DNA of 43,038 nucleotides from CAYYYP01 sp964475985 (GTDB taxonomy: Bacteria > Bdellovibrionota > UBA1018 > CAYHWW01): the NCBI GenBank assembly GCA_964475985.1, contig CAYYYP010000028.1, forward strand, positions 1 through 43,038. Direction: 5' to 3'. Below are positions 32,374 to 40,520 of the stretch, piece after piece. How positions within the stretch are numbered: position 1 is the stretch's first letter; the number at the start of each line of letters is the position of its first letter. The position numbers and the translations under genes are program-made. The notes beneath the pieces are model-generated. The model saw only the letters and a list, made by a program, of their open reading frames with translations, was not told where the DNA came from and did not search any database.

Positions 32374-35018
32374 TAGTGAGAAATGTCCTGAGAAATTTCT
32401 TGGGACATTTCCGGAGAAATTTCCTGAAATCCAAACTGAAGTTGGTTGCGTAGGTCTGGATTGGAAAAGTCCTGGCTCCTTGAAGTTCGCCTTTTTGTTT
32501 TCCGCAATTCCACATGGGCTTTGTTGAGTTTGATCTGAATCGGTTCAGATACCACGGCATAGGATTTCGCTGAAAACTGATCAAGCAGCTCCTGCGCCCG
32601 GGCGATCACTTCCGGCGGAACGCCCGCAAGTTTTGCCACATAAATTCCGTAGGAGCGCTGGGCGGCTCCTGGCTCCAATTTGTAAAGGAACTGAATTTTT
32701 TCGTGACCATCTTCATCCTTTACACTTACGCCAACCCGCATATTTGCTGCAGCCCGGTGCTGATCCGCCAGCTGGGTGAGTTCATGATAGTGGGTGGCAA
32801 AAAGAGTGCGCGCCGAAACCGTATTTAAAATCCTTTCGGCGATGGCCCAGGCGAGGCTCAGTCCATCGTAGGTGCTGGTGCCGCGGCCAATCTCATCAAC
32901 TAAAATCAAACTTTTTTCCGAGGCTTGATTGAGGATGGAACTCATTTCGGTCATTTCCACCATAAAGGTCGACATGCCTTGAGAGATTTTATCATTGGCG
33001 CCGATGCGCGTGAAGATGCGGTCGCAGATGCCGATCTTCGCGCTTGCGGCTGGTACAAAACATCCCATTTGGGCCAACAACACAATCAATGCGGTCTGCC
33101 GCATAGCGGTGCTTTTCCCGCCCATATTGGGTCCGGTGATTAACAAAAAAGGCGTATTTTCTCGGCCAAACGTAATGGAATTTGGAACAAATCCTGGCTG
33201 TCGGTCAAGTACGGGGTGCCTGCCCTCAAGGATTTCTAGTTCACAGGAATTAGAAATTTCGGGGCGTACGAATTTTCGGGTCCTTGAGCGTGCGCCCGTG
33301 CCTTGGCATACGTGAGTAAGACTTTGCAGCACATCGATCTGGGCAACAACCTGGGATATTTCCAGGATGTGCTTTTTTTCTACGCAGATAGTTTCACAGA
33401 GCTCAAGGAAAAGTCTCAGTTCAAGCTCTTGTCTTCGTTTATGGGCATTTAAAATTTTATCCTCAAAAACTTTAAGTTCTTCAGTGATAAAACGTTCTCC
33501 CGTGGAGGTGGTCTGCTTGCGAACGTAATTTAAGGGAGCAAGATGCAAATTAGTTTTGGTGATTTCGATATAATAGCCAAAAACCCGGTTAAACCGCACT
33601 TTCAGCGAAGAAATCCCGGTGCTTGCACGCTCCTTTGCTTCAAAATCAGCGAGCCACTGGGCTCCCGTGTCGGAGAGATTGATGTACTCATCAACCTCCT
33701 TATCAAAGCCCAGGGTGAATATTCCGCCTTCTCTCGCGTTAATGGGAAGTTCCGCCTGAAAACCCTCCACCACTCGCTGGGCGAGCGCTTGAAGCGAGGC
33801 CGAAAACTCAAAGTGCCGCAACCACCCTAGTCCTACCGGCGGAAGCACCGCTTTTAACGCCAAAATCACTTGGCTGGCGTTCAAAAGGGAAGTGGCAAGA
33901 TTGCGAAGCTCCCGGGGTGAACAAGTCCTAAGCTTAATGCGGGTAAGAATTCGCTCAAAATCAAAAACCTCGCTCAGGCCATTACGTAGAGGCGAGATTT
34001 GCGAGTCGGCATTTAGGCTAATAAAAAACTCAAGATCATCGAGCCGGTCTTCGATCAACGGTTTATCCACGAGTGGGTATTGGATACGCTCTCGCAAAAG
34101 CCTTGCACCTACGGCCGTTTTTGCATGGTTGAGGTGGTGAAAAAGACCTTGTTCGGAAAAGAGTTCCAACGCGTTGATCGTGGTGGCGCCCATCTCTAAA
34201 AAATCCTCGGCCCGCCAGCAGAGCAGGGAGGAGGTGAGCGGAATGGGCTGATCGTTACGACAGTCTTGAAAATACCGGATCAACGCGCCCAGGGCCCCGC
34301 AAACCAAAGGAAGTTTAGGCAGGTTTTCTTCCAGGGCCGAGAGATGATGAACTTCAAACTGCTCCTTAAGCCGTTTTTCCCCGGTGGCAGGATCAAAATA
34401 AAAATTATTTAGGTAGCGAAGGAGCGGTTGCCGAGCCGAATCGCCCAACTCTACTTTGGGTAAAAGTTCTTCAAGTTGAGTTTTTTCGTCCTCAAGGCAG
34501 AGAATTTCCTGGATGTTTTGGGTGTAAAAATATTCTTTCCATTTTTGGAAATCGAGCACTCCAAAACAAGTAAATCCCGTGGAGTAATCGCAGCTCGCCC
34601 AATGGATTTCGTCCTTGGAAAAACGAATGGCGTGAGTCAATAAAGGAAGGGAAGAATCAAGGGCGTCCGGATCCAATTGGGTACCGGGTGTAACGATGGA
34701 AGTGATTCCGCGTTTCACAATTCCTTTAGCGGCGCTGGGATCCTCTAATTGATCACAAATCGCAACCCGATGGCCTAGCCGAACTAGCTTATTGATGTAA
34801 TTTGTAGCGCTATGGTGAGGAACTCCGCACATGGCTACGGGATCCGGACTAGTTTTGTTCCGCGAGGTTAGCGCGATTTCAAGCAAGGGGGCCGCAGTCT
34901 TGGCGTCTTCGTAAAAAAGTTCGTAAAAATCCCCCATGCGAAAAAAAAGCAGGCAATCCGGCGCCTGTTTTTTAATTTCCCAATATTGGGTCATGAGGGG
35001 AGTGAGTTCGGAAGACAT
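32373..35018 (-). CDS. mutS: DNA mismatch repair protein MutS
   Basis: The 881-residue protein recognises mismatches and small loops and starts methyl-independent or methyl-directed repair with MutL. Features are the mismatch-contacting Phe31-x-Glu33 in FFRMGDFYELFYEDAK, the connector and lever regions, GEGxxx-like RGKR-type clamp sequences, and the ATPase core with Walker A ITGPNMGGKSTAMRQ, the Walker B/signature LILVDEIGRGTSTYDGLSLAWA and LFATHYHEL. ATG 35018 is chosen over an upstream TTG at 35057 because the family begins at LTPLMTQYWEIKKQ. The C-terminus carries a charged tail and four tandem tetrapeptides instead of the usual short tetramerisation helix. Stop and amidase start overlap by 1 bp. 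Confidence 0.97.
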   Translation of the reverse strand: MSSELTPLMTQYWEIKKQAPDCLLFFRMGDFYELFYEDAKTAAPLLEIALTSRNKTSPDPVAMCGVPHHSATNYINKLVRLGHRVAICDQLEDPSAAKGIVKRGITSIVTPGTQLDPDALDSSLPLLTHAIRFSKDEIHWASCDYSTGFTCFGVLDFQKWKEYFYTQNIQEILCLEDEKTQLEELLPKVELGDSARQPLLRYLNNFYFDPATGEKRLKEQFEVHHLSALEENLPKLPLVCGALGALIRYFQDCRNDQPIPLTSSLLCWRAEDFLEMGATTINALELFSEQGLFHHLNHAKTAVGARLLRERIQYPLVDKPLIEDRLDDLEFFISLNADSQISPLRNGLSEVFDFERILTRIKLRTCSPRELRNLATSLLNASQVILALKAVLPPVGLGWLRHFEFSASLQALAQRVVEGFQAELPINAREGGIFTLGFDKEVDEYINLSDTGAQWLADFEAKERASTGISSLKVRFNRVFGYYIEITKTNLHLAPLNYVRKQTTSTGERFITEELKVFEDKILNAHKRRQELELRLFLELCETICVEKKHILEISQVVAQIDVLQSLTHVCQGTGARSRTRKFVRPEISNSCELEILEGRHPVLDRQPGFVPNSITFGRENTPFLLITGPNMGGKSTAMRQTALIVLLAQMGCFVPAASAKIGICDRIFTRIGANDKISQGMSTFMVEMTEMSSILNQASEKSLILVDEIGRGTSTYDGLSLAWAIAERILNTVSARTLFATHYHELTQLADQHRAAANMRVGVSVKDEDGHEKIQFLYKLEPGAAQRSYGIYVAKLAGVPPEVIARAQELLDQFSAKSYAVVSEPIQIKLNKAHVELRKTKRRTSRSQDFSNPDLRNQLQFGFQEISPEMSQEISQDISH
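32376..32423 (-). repeat. Four-copy 12-bp tandem repeat at the mutS 3' end
   Basis: Four consecutive 12-bp units of the form GA(A/C)AT(T/G)TC followed by four variable bases encode EISP, EMSQ, EISQ and DISH, the last 16 residues of MutS before the stop. The unit length is a multiple of three, so copy changes would keep the frame and the overlap with the amidase start. Confidence 0.9.
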
Positions 35019-35205
35019 AATGCGCTTAAGCGTACTAAGGCATGTCTCGACTTGCAAGCGGTGTGGTGGCGGAGTGACGGTTTAAGTCGCTAAAATTCCG
35101 GCTTTTGGCGCTTTACTTATTAAAAATTAGGGGGGCCGCACTATAAATTAAAAAAGTTTATATCGTGCTTTGCGACTCTTGGGTTTTATGTTAAACACCG
35201 ACCCG

Positions 35206-36720
35206 ATGCGGACGCTAAAATTATACCCATTTTTGTCTTCTTATTTCCAAAGTAGCCTTCTGCTGGCCTCAATGTTTTTGAGCATTATGGCTTGGGGCCA
35301 CTCTACGGATCGTCAACTGATGGGAAGTCCGGTTTACGCTCTGGCGGTTCCAGAGCGTGATGCCTCCAATGACGAGCTCGGTTATGCGCAGCTTTCTGAA
35401 ATTAGGCCCAACGAAGAAAGGGCCAGTATTTTATCGGGCGTAAGGCTCAGGGCCCTTGTGAAATTACCCCGGGGAATTGAAGTGCAGGCCTATGCCCTGG
35501 CCGGAGTTGAGATTTCTGCAAAAAAAATTGATGCCCAAACAATTTATGTTTTGGACCAACGGCGTAGGCTATGGCGCGCGGACCTCGGGGAAGCCCTTGG
35601 CGATAGCGTGCCTAAAGTGACCTTGGAACTTATGCCAGGTCAGTTCTTGGCTTTGCAAACTGAAGGCAGCGGCGAAGTGTTCGCCATGGACGAAAAGGGA
35701 AGGCTTACGATGCTTACGCCCACGGGCCCGGTTGAAACGTCAAGACGTTTGGCCATTGCCTTGCAGCCGGGAGAAAGCATCCTTTCCATTCATGGTACTT
35801 TAAATACGGGGCTTCACGTTTTGACCGACCGTCACCGGGTAATTTTTGCGGATCGCGGAGCGGCAAACAACCAGCTCATGACGTTACCTGGATATTCGTT
35901 GCATGATGAAAGTTTTGCGATGCCAAAGGAACTGCGCGATTCATTATTCCACGGTGATAGCGCTTGGGATGTCAGGGGCAATCCCAACTCCGGGGATTTT
36001 TGGTTGTTAGATGAAAAAGCCCCTTCCGTTTGGATTAAAACCAAAGCTAATCTTGAAGGGGAAAGATTTTGGGTAAAATACGATCTAACGGATAATCTCT
36101 CGGACGCAAACGGCGGGAATAAAATTCAAATCCTTGGCGTGGATGCGCGCGCCTTGTACCTTAAGGCCGGGAAAGATTATGTTTGTATTCATCGCGTGTC
36201 GGAAAGCCCGCGAGCCTTTAAAAGTACAATTCTGGGGCCGAATTTTTTTACGTCGGATCTTTTATCCCGCGGCATATTTGGCGGACTTTTTATGAAAGTA
36301 CTTTTCTTGCAGCCCAGTGAAGCGGATAGGGGCAATACGGTTCGTTACGACATGCATGTGCGGAACATATCCCTGCGGGACGCGGAAACCAGCCGAGTTC
36401 ACGGACTCGTGGAGGATTACGTTGAGTTTGTAAACCGAAATGCAAGGCATGTTGACCACATTGACGGTGCCGTTTTACGTGAGACCATGCTCGATGAAAT
36501 TTATGGAACGGACCGCGTCGTTCGTGAACAACGCGGCGAGCGGCTTACGCCGAATCAAGATCAGCTGGGAGCGCTCAATCGCTGGCGCAAGATTTATGGT
36601 ACTGCAGCAAAGGCTCCGCCGCCAAAAGCCGCAGCGCCGCGAAGTACGGCCTCGAGGGATGACCGGGCATCGGTGGTGCCAATGGGCATCGATCCTGAAA
36701 ACTGCCGCCGCCACCTTTGA
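35206..36720 (+). CDS. Secreted protein, possible beta-propeller, unknown function
   Basis: The 504-residue product has a long N-terminal hydrophobic segment (YFQSSLLLASMFLSIMAWG, about residues 14-32), probably a signal peptide. Earlier in-frame starts at 35170 (TTG) and 35188 (ATG) are possible and no Shine-Dalgarno decides. The mature part repeats a strand-like motif about every 40 residues: IYVLDQRRRLWRADL, VFAMDEKGRLTML, LHVLTDRHRVIFA, FWLLDEKAPSVWIK and ALYLKAGKDYVCIH. This suggests a beta-propeller or repeated beta-sheet domain that binds a surface or polymer. The C-terminal 100 residues are helical and end with a Pro/Ala/Arg-rich tail. No catalytic motif is seen. It ends 11 bp from the convergent pyruvate kinase gene. 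Confidence 0.55.
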   Translation: MRTLKLYPFLSSYFQSSLLLASMFLSIMAWGHSTDRQLMGSPVYALAVPERDASNDELGYAQLSEIRPNEERASILSGVRLRALVKLPRGIEVQAYALAGVEISAKKIDAQTIYVLDQRRRLWRADLGEALGDSVPKVTLELMPGQFLALQTEGSGEVFAMDEKGRLTMLTPTGPVETSRRLAIALQPGESILSIHGTLNTGLHVLTDRHRVIFADRGAANNQLMTLPGYSLHDESFAMPKELRDSLFHGDSAWDVRGNPNSGDFWLLDEKAPSVWIKTKANLEGERFWVKYDLTDNLSDANGGNKIQILGVDARALYLKAGKDYVCIHRVSESPRAFKSTILGPNFFTSDLLSRGIFGGLFMKVLFLQPSEADRGNTVRYDMHVRNISLRDAETSRVHGLVEDYVEFVNRNARHVDHIDGAVLRETMLDEIYGTDRVVREQRGERLTPNQDQLGALNRWRKIYGTAAKAPPPKAAAPRSTASRDDRASVVPMGIDPENCRRHL

Positions 36721-36731
36721 TATAAATAAAT

Positions 36732-38462
36732 TTACTTTAGCTTCATGACTTCAATGGCATTAGTGGGACAGATTTCCATACACGCATTATCGAAAGTACA
36801 ATTGCGGCAATTAGATTCCTTAAGGTAAACTTTGCGATTCTCAATGCCAAAAATATCATTGGGGCAGACTTCAATACAGCCCCCGCACTGGGTGCAGAGG
36901 TTGTGATCAATTACAAATTGCGCGTTACGTGTGCGGTAGCCAGAAACATCCTCTTTTTCGGGAGTTTGTGGACTTAAAATGGATTCCTGGCTCACATTCA
37001 CTTTTACCACCTTAAGTAAGTTCGTAGAACCGTGCTTAAGGGGAGGCGAACCAGCCGAGCATACGAGGAGGTCACCTTTGTCGGCGATCCTTTCTTTAAC
37101 CAATTCGAACTCGGCGTGGGCGAGCAAGGCTTCCACCGTGTCGCTTTGATTGCTGGAATCTAAAACTCTAGAGGTTACCCCCCAAACTAAGCTCAATCGT
37201 CTCGCTACGGCGTGAGAATCAGTGAATGCAAAGATGGGGCAGGCTGGCCTAAACCTGGAGAGGGCTACGGCTGACTCACCGGTATGGGTTACGCACACGG
37301 CGGCTTTCGCTCCAATGGCGCGCACGAGGCCCGTTGCGGCGTATTCTACGGCTTCCACCACGGTGGTTTCTGAAGCCAGCGGGGGAGTCATGGAGCGCTC
37401 ACCTAAAAGAGATATTTGGCGCTGCTCCGTTTCTAAAATAATATTCACCATGACGCTTACGGCAAGCACGGGAAATTTCCCGGATGCAGATTCAGCAGAA
37501 AGCATAACGGCATCACTTCCATCAAGGACGGCGTTGGCGACATCGCTAGCTTCAGCCCGGGTGGGCCTTGGAGTAGAGATCATGCTCTCAAGCATTTGAG
37601 TTGCCGTGATGACGGGAATTCCCCGAGCGTTGGCTAGCTTTATGATTTCTTTTTGCAGCGCAGGTACTTTGGCGGTTCCCACTTCCACGGCGAGGTCACC
37701 CCGGGCCACCATGACGGCGTCGGTGACATCTAAAATTTCTTTGATGTTTTTAATGGCGTCGGCCATTTCAATTTTTGCTACCACCGGTACGTTTTTGCGG
37801 TGGGCATGCATGAGCTTTTTAAGGTCACGGATATCTTCTGCCGTACGTACAAAAGACAATGCGATGTAATCAACATCGTTTTCCAAGCCAAAAAATAGGT
37901 CTTCCCTGTCTTTTTTGGTAAAGCTTTGGATGGAAAGCCTAGTGTCGGGAAAGTTCATTCCCTTATGGTCTTTAAGCACGCCGCCAAAAACTACCTGAGC
38001 CTTAATGATGTCCTTATTATCTGTTTCGGTTACAACAACTTCGATGTTGCCATCGTCCATGAGCAGACGGTGCCCAACGCGGATCTCCCGGGCCAAGGGT
38101 TCATAATTATAATAAATGGAAGGGGGAGTGCCTTCTTTTTGTTCCGCAACAAAGGTGCGATCCTTTTCGTAACTGAAAAAAACTTCAGCCGATTTTTCTA
38201 ACGTGATGCTTCCGGAAGGAAACCTACCGACCCGCAATTTTGGTCCCTGCAAATCCTGGAGGATGGCTACGGGTTTGTCGATATTTTTGGCGGCCTGCCT
38301 TACGAGTTGAAGCCTGGCTAAGTGATCGGCGTGGGTTCCATGGGAAAAATTAAATCGAAAAACGTCTACGCCGGTGCGGATGAGATTTTCGATGATGGAT
38401 AGTTCCGAAGACGCAGGACCGATGGTCGCTACGATCTTAGCTCTTCTTTGCGAGAAGTTCAT
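36732..38462 (-). CDS. pyk: Pyruvate kinase fused to a C-terminal two-[4Fe-4S] ferredoxin domain
   Basis: Residues 1-488 are a complete pyruvate kinase, which makes ATP and pyruvate from phosphoenolpyruvate. They show KIVATIGPASS, FRFNFSHG, LQDLQGPKLRVG, the active-site VVAKIEM and MVARGDLAVE, ITATQMLESMI with TRAEASDVANAVLDGSDAVMLSAE, and a C domain ending in STNLLKVVKV. After a linker of about 24 residues comes a ferredoxin-like domain (about 513-576) with two Cys sets: Cys523, 526, 529, 533 (CTQCGGCIEVCP) and Cys552, 555, 561, 565. The second set is spaced C-x2-C-x5-C-x3-CP. The reading frame is continuous through the junction. The known C-terminal extension of pyruvate kinases is a PEP-synthase-like domain, not this. 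ATG 38462 lies inside the coiled-coil gene. Redox control or electron transfer is inference. Confidence 0.93.
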   Translation of the reverse strand: MNFSQRRAKIVATIGPASSELSIIENLIRTGVDVFRFNFSHGTHADHLARLQLVRQAAKNIDKPVAILQDLQGPKLRVGRFPSGSITLEKSAEVFFSYEKDRTFVAEQKEGTPPSIYYNYEPLAREIRVGHRLLMDDGNIEVVVTETDNKDIIKAQVVFGGVLKDHKGMNFPDTRLSIQSFTKKDREDLFFGLENDVDYIALSFVRTAEDIRDLKKLMHAHRKNVPVVAKIEMADAIKNIKEILDVTDAVMVARGDLAVEVGTAKVPALQKEIIKLANARGIPVITATQMLESMISTPRPTRAEASDVANAVLDGSDAVMLSAESASGKFPVLAVSVMVNIILETEQRQISLLGERSMTPPLASETTVVEAVEYAATGLVRAIGAKAAVCVTHTGESAVALSRFRPACPIFAFTDSHAVARRLSLVWGVTSRVLDSSNQSDTVEALLAHAEFELVKERIADKGDLLVCSAGSPPLKHGSTNLLKVVKVNVSQESILSPQTPEKEDVSGYRTRNAQFVIDHNLCTQCGGCIEVCPNDIFGIENRKVYLKESNCRNCTFDNACMEICPTNAIEVMKLK

Positions 38463-40389
38463 TGCTGCGTTTTACCCGGGCGAGTTCTTGCTCATTGTTC
38501 ATTTTGGTTAATCTGAATCTTTCTTTAAACTGGTTTTCTTGAAGGGCCATTTCTTTTTTGTGGGACTCCTGGAGATTCTCAAGTTCGGCTTTGGCCCTTA
38601 TGGAAACATCCCGTTTCTGAATCTCGGACTCCCGCTTCATTTGATTGACTTCGCGCGCGTGCGCGGAGGTCATATCGGAAATCTTGTTTTCATAATCGGA
38701 AGCCATGACTCTGATGCGAAACTCATAGTCTGAAGCCATGTCTTTGAGCCTTGTATCATCTTCATTGCGGGTTTTCTCAATAGTTTCTGTAAAGTTGTGA
38801 CGCATTTCGTTGGTCTGGGCTTTGTGCATTTTATCGACGTCAATGAGGCTCTCTTTATAGTTCTGGCTTACGCGGCCCATCTGGCTGCGCTGCATTTGTT
38901 CCTGAAGGGCAGTGGAGTTCTGTTTTTCCTTCTCAATCTGACTATTTATTCCCTCAAAATAAGATTTTTGTTTAGAGAGTTTGAACTGATTCTCAGCGTT
39001 ATTCTGGGCGACGGTTTCCGCTGTGGCCTTCTGATGTTCCTGCATTCGTTTGTGGTAGTACTCATCCGTCTCACCTTTGTGGCGTTTGAGGGTGGAGTCT
39101 TGAGCTTCGTGCGCAATGCGGAATTCATGGGCCATTTGCTGGCGCTGACGTAAGTGCTGCATCTGTTCTTCGCGAGCTTTTTCCATCGCATGAAATTGTT
39201 TCTCTTGGGTGTCCGTAGAGCGATCTTTCTCAAGACTAGCCGTTCGCTTTTGGAAGTTTCGTTTCAGATCATCATATTCCGTTTGATGTTTCAGGTTTTG
39301 CTCCTGACTGTTCATGGAATTGCTTTCTTTAATGTCCCGGATGACGTCTTCGTAATTACTTTTCACCCCTTCGTGGGCGAGGTGATTTTCGTAGGCCATT
39401 TGCCTTCGCAAGAGCTCATTGCCCGTGCGCTCACGGTCCTGCCGCGCATCGGCTTGGCCCTTTTCCCCTAGAAGCATACGTTCGTAGGCCATGCGCTGAT
39501 CCTGGAGCTTCAGCTGATTTTCGTGGCTTTGCTGGGAAAGGGAGTTGCTGAAGTTCATATCCTTCTTCGCGTTGTAAAACTGATTGTCGCGCGAAACCCG
39601 ATCGAGGTTCTCGCCCAGTTTAGCGCGATTGTCGTCGAGCGCCTTCATGCCATTTTCATTGACTTGCTGCTCTCGAAAATTTTTTTCATCTACGAGCTGT
39701 TTTTCACGTAAATTAAAGGCATTTGACATGTTTTTTTGGAGATTTTGTTGTTGGTTGTAAACGTTATCCAACCGTTCTTCCGATGCCATTTTCTGTTTGC
39801 GCATCTCATCAAAATTCTCGCGCATCCTCGTATCCAGCTTGTTACGATTTTCTTTACTGAGATTATTCATTTCCTTTTGAAAGGCGCCGGATTGAGAATT
39901 CATATGTTCTTTTGCGCCATCCTGGTGCTTAGCCAATTGTTTTTCCGTTTCGCGGCGCACGCCATAAATGGTTTCATCGGTGGCGCGTTTGAGGTGTTCT
40001 TTTTCCTGCTCGTGGCTAGAGACCAAACCCTTGATCTGTTCTTGACTAGCACTTTTTGATCCTTGGATCTCGTTATTGAAGCTTTCGGCCGAACGACCGA
40101 ACCGATCGTAGTATTCACGGCGATCGGCGTTGCGCGTTTTTTCAAACCGATCACCAAGTTTTTCGGTGATTTGTTGATGGGCTTCGACTTGTTTTTCCAG
40201 GCGATCACGGCCTTTAGTTTCAATTTCGCCAAGGGTTTTCTTTTGCTCTTCCTCAAGTCTACTTAACGCACGTCTTTGACGGTCTTGAAGTGTGCTGACT
40301 TCCTTTGCGTGGTTTGCCTCACGTTCGCGAAGGGAGCGCGAATATCGTTCTTGTTCTGCAGCACTGGGATCAACGCCTGAAATAGCCAT
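38437..40389 (-). CDS. Large coiled-coil protein without Cys or Trp
   Basis: The 650-residue protein is almost entirely charged helix: Glu, Lys, Arg, Gln, Asn and Met dominate, heptad-like runs continue throughout, and proline occurs only near the N-terminus. There is no membrane segment, signal peptide, Cys or Trp. Such proteins often form cytoplasmic filaments or scaffolds. Bdellovibrio encodes one, Ccrp, that protects cell shape, and this protein looks like the same type without proof of homology. Repeated blocks such as MAYERMLL/MAYENHL, MASDYEFRI/MASDYENKI and NFREQQ-like segments suggest internal duplication. AGGATGG before ATG 40389 is a good ribosome-binding site. Its last 26 bp overlap the pyruvate kinase start. 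Confidence 0.75.
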   Translation of the reverse strand: MAISGVDPSAAEQERYSRSLREREANHAKEVSTLQDRQRRALSRLEEEQKKTLGEIETKGRDRLEKQVEAHQQITEKLGDRFEKTRNADRREYYDRFGRSAESFNNEIQGSKSASQEQIKGLVSSHEQEKEHLKRATDETIYGVRRETEKQLAKHQDGAKEHMNSQSGAFQKEMNNLSKENRNKLDTRMRENFDEMRKQKMASEERLDNVYNQQQNLQKNMSNAFNLREKQLVDEKNFREQQVNENGMKALDDNRAKLGENLDRVSRDNQFYNAKKDMNFSNSLSQQSHENQLKLQDQRMAYERMLLGEKGQADARQDRERTGNELLRRQMAYENHLAHEGVKSNYEDVIRDIKESNSMNSQEQNLKHQTEYDDLKRNFQKRTASLEKDRSTDTQEKQFHAMEKAREEQMQHLRQRQQMAHEFRIAHEAQDSTLKRHKGETDEYYHKRMQEHQKATAETVAQNNAENQFKLSKQKSYFEGINSQIEKEKQNSTALQEQMQRSQMGRVSQNYKESLIDVDKMHKAQTNEMRHNFTETIEKTRNEDDTRLKDMASDYEFRIRVMASDYENKISDMTSAHAREVNQMKRESEIQKRDVSIRAKAELENLQESHKKEMALQENQFKERFRLTKMNNEQELARVKRSNELLAKKS

Positions 40390-40520
40390 GGAAATCCATC
40401 CTCTATCTTAGGTTAGGTGCTGCGCATTAAAAGATCGAGAGGAAGGAAGTACTGGGCAAAAACGACAGGGCGGAGAAATCCTTACACGTTACCGTTAAGG
40501 AAAGAGACAGGGGATACAAA

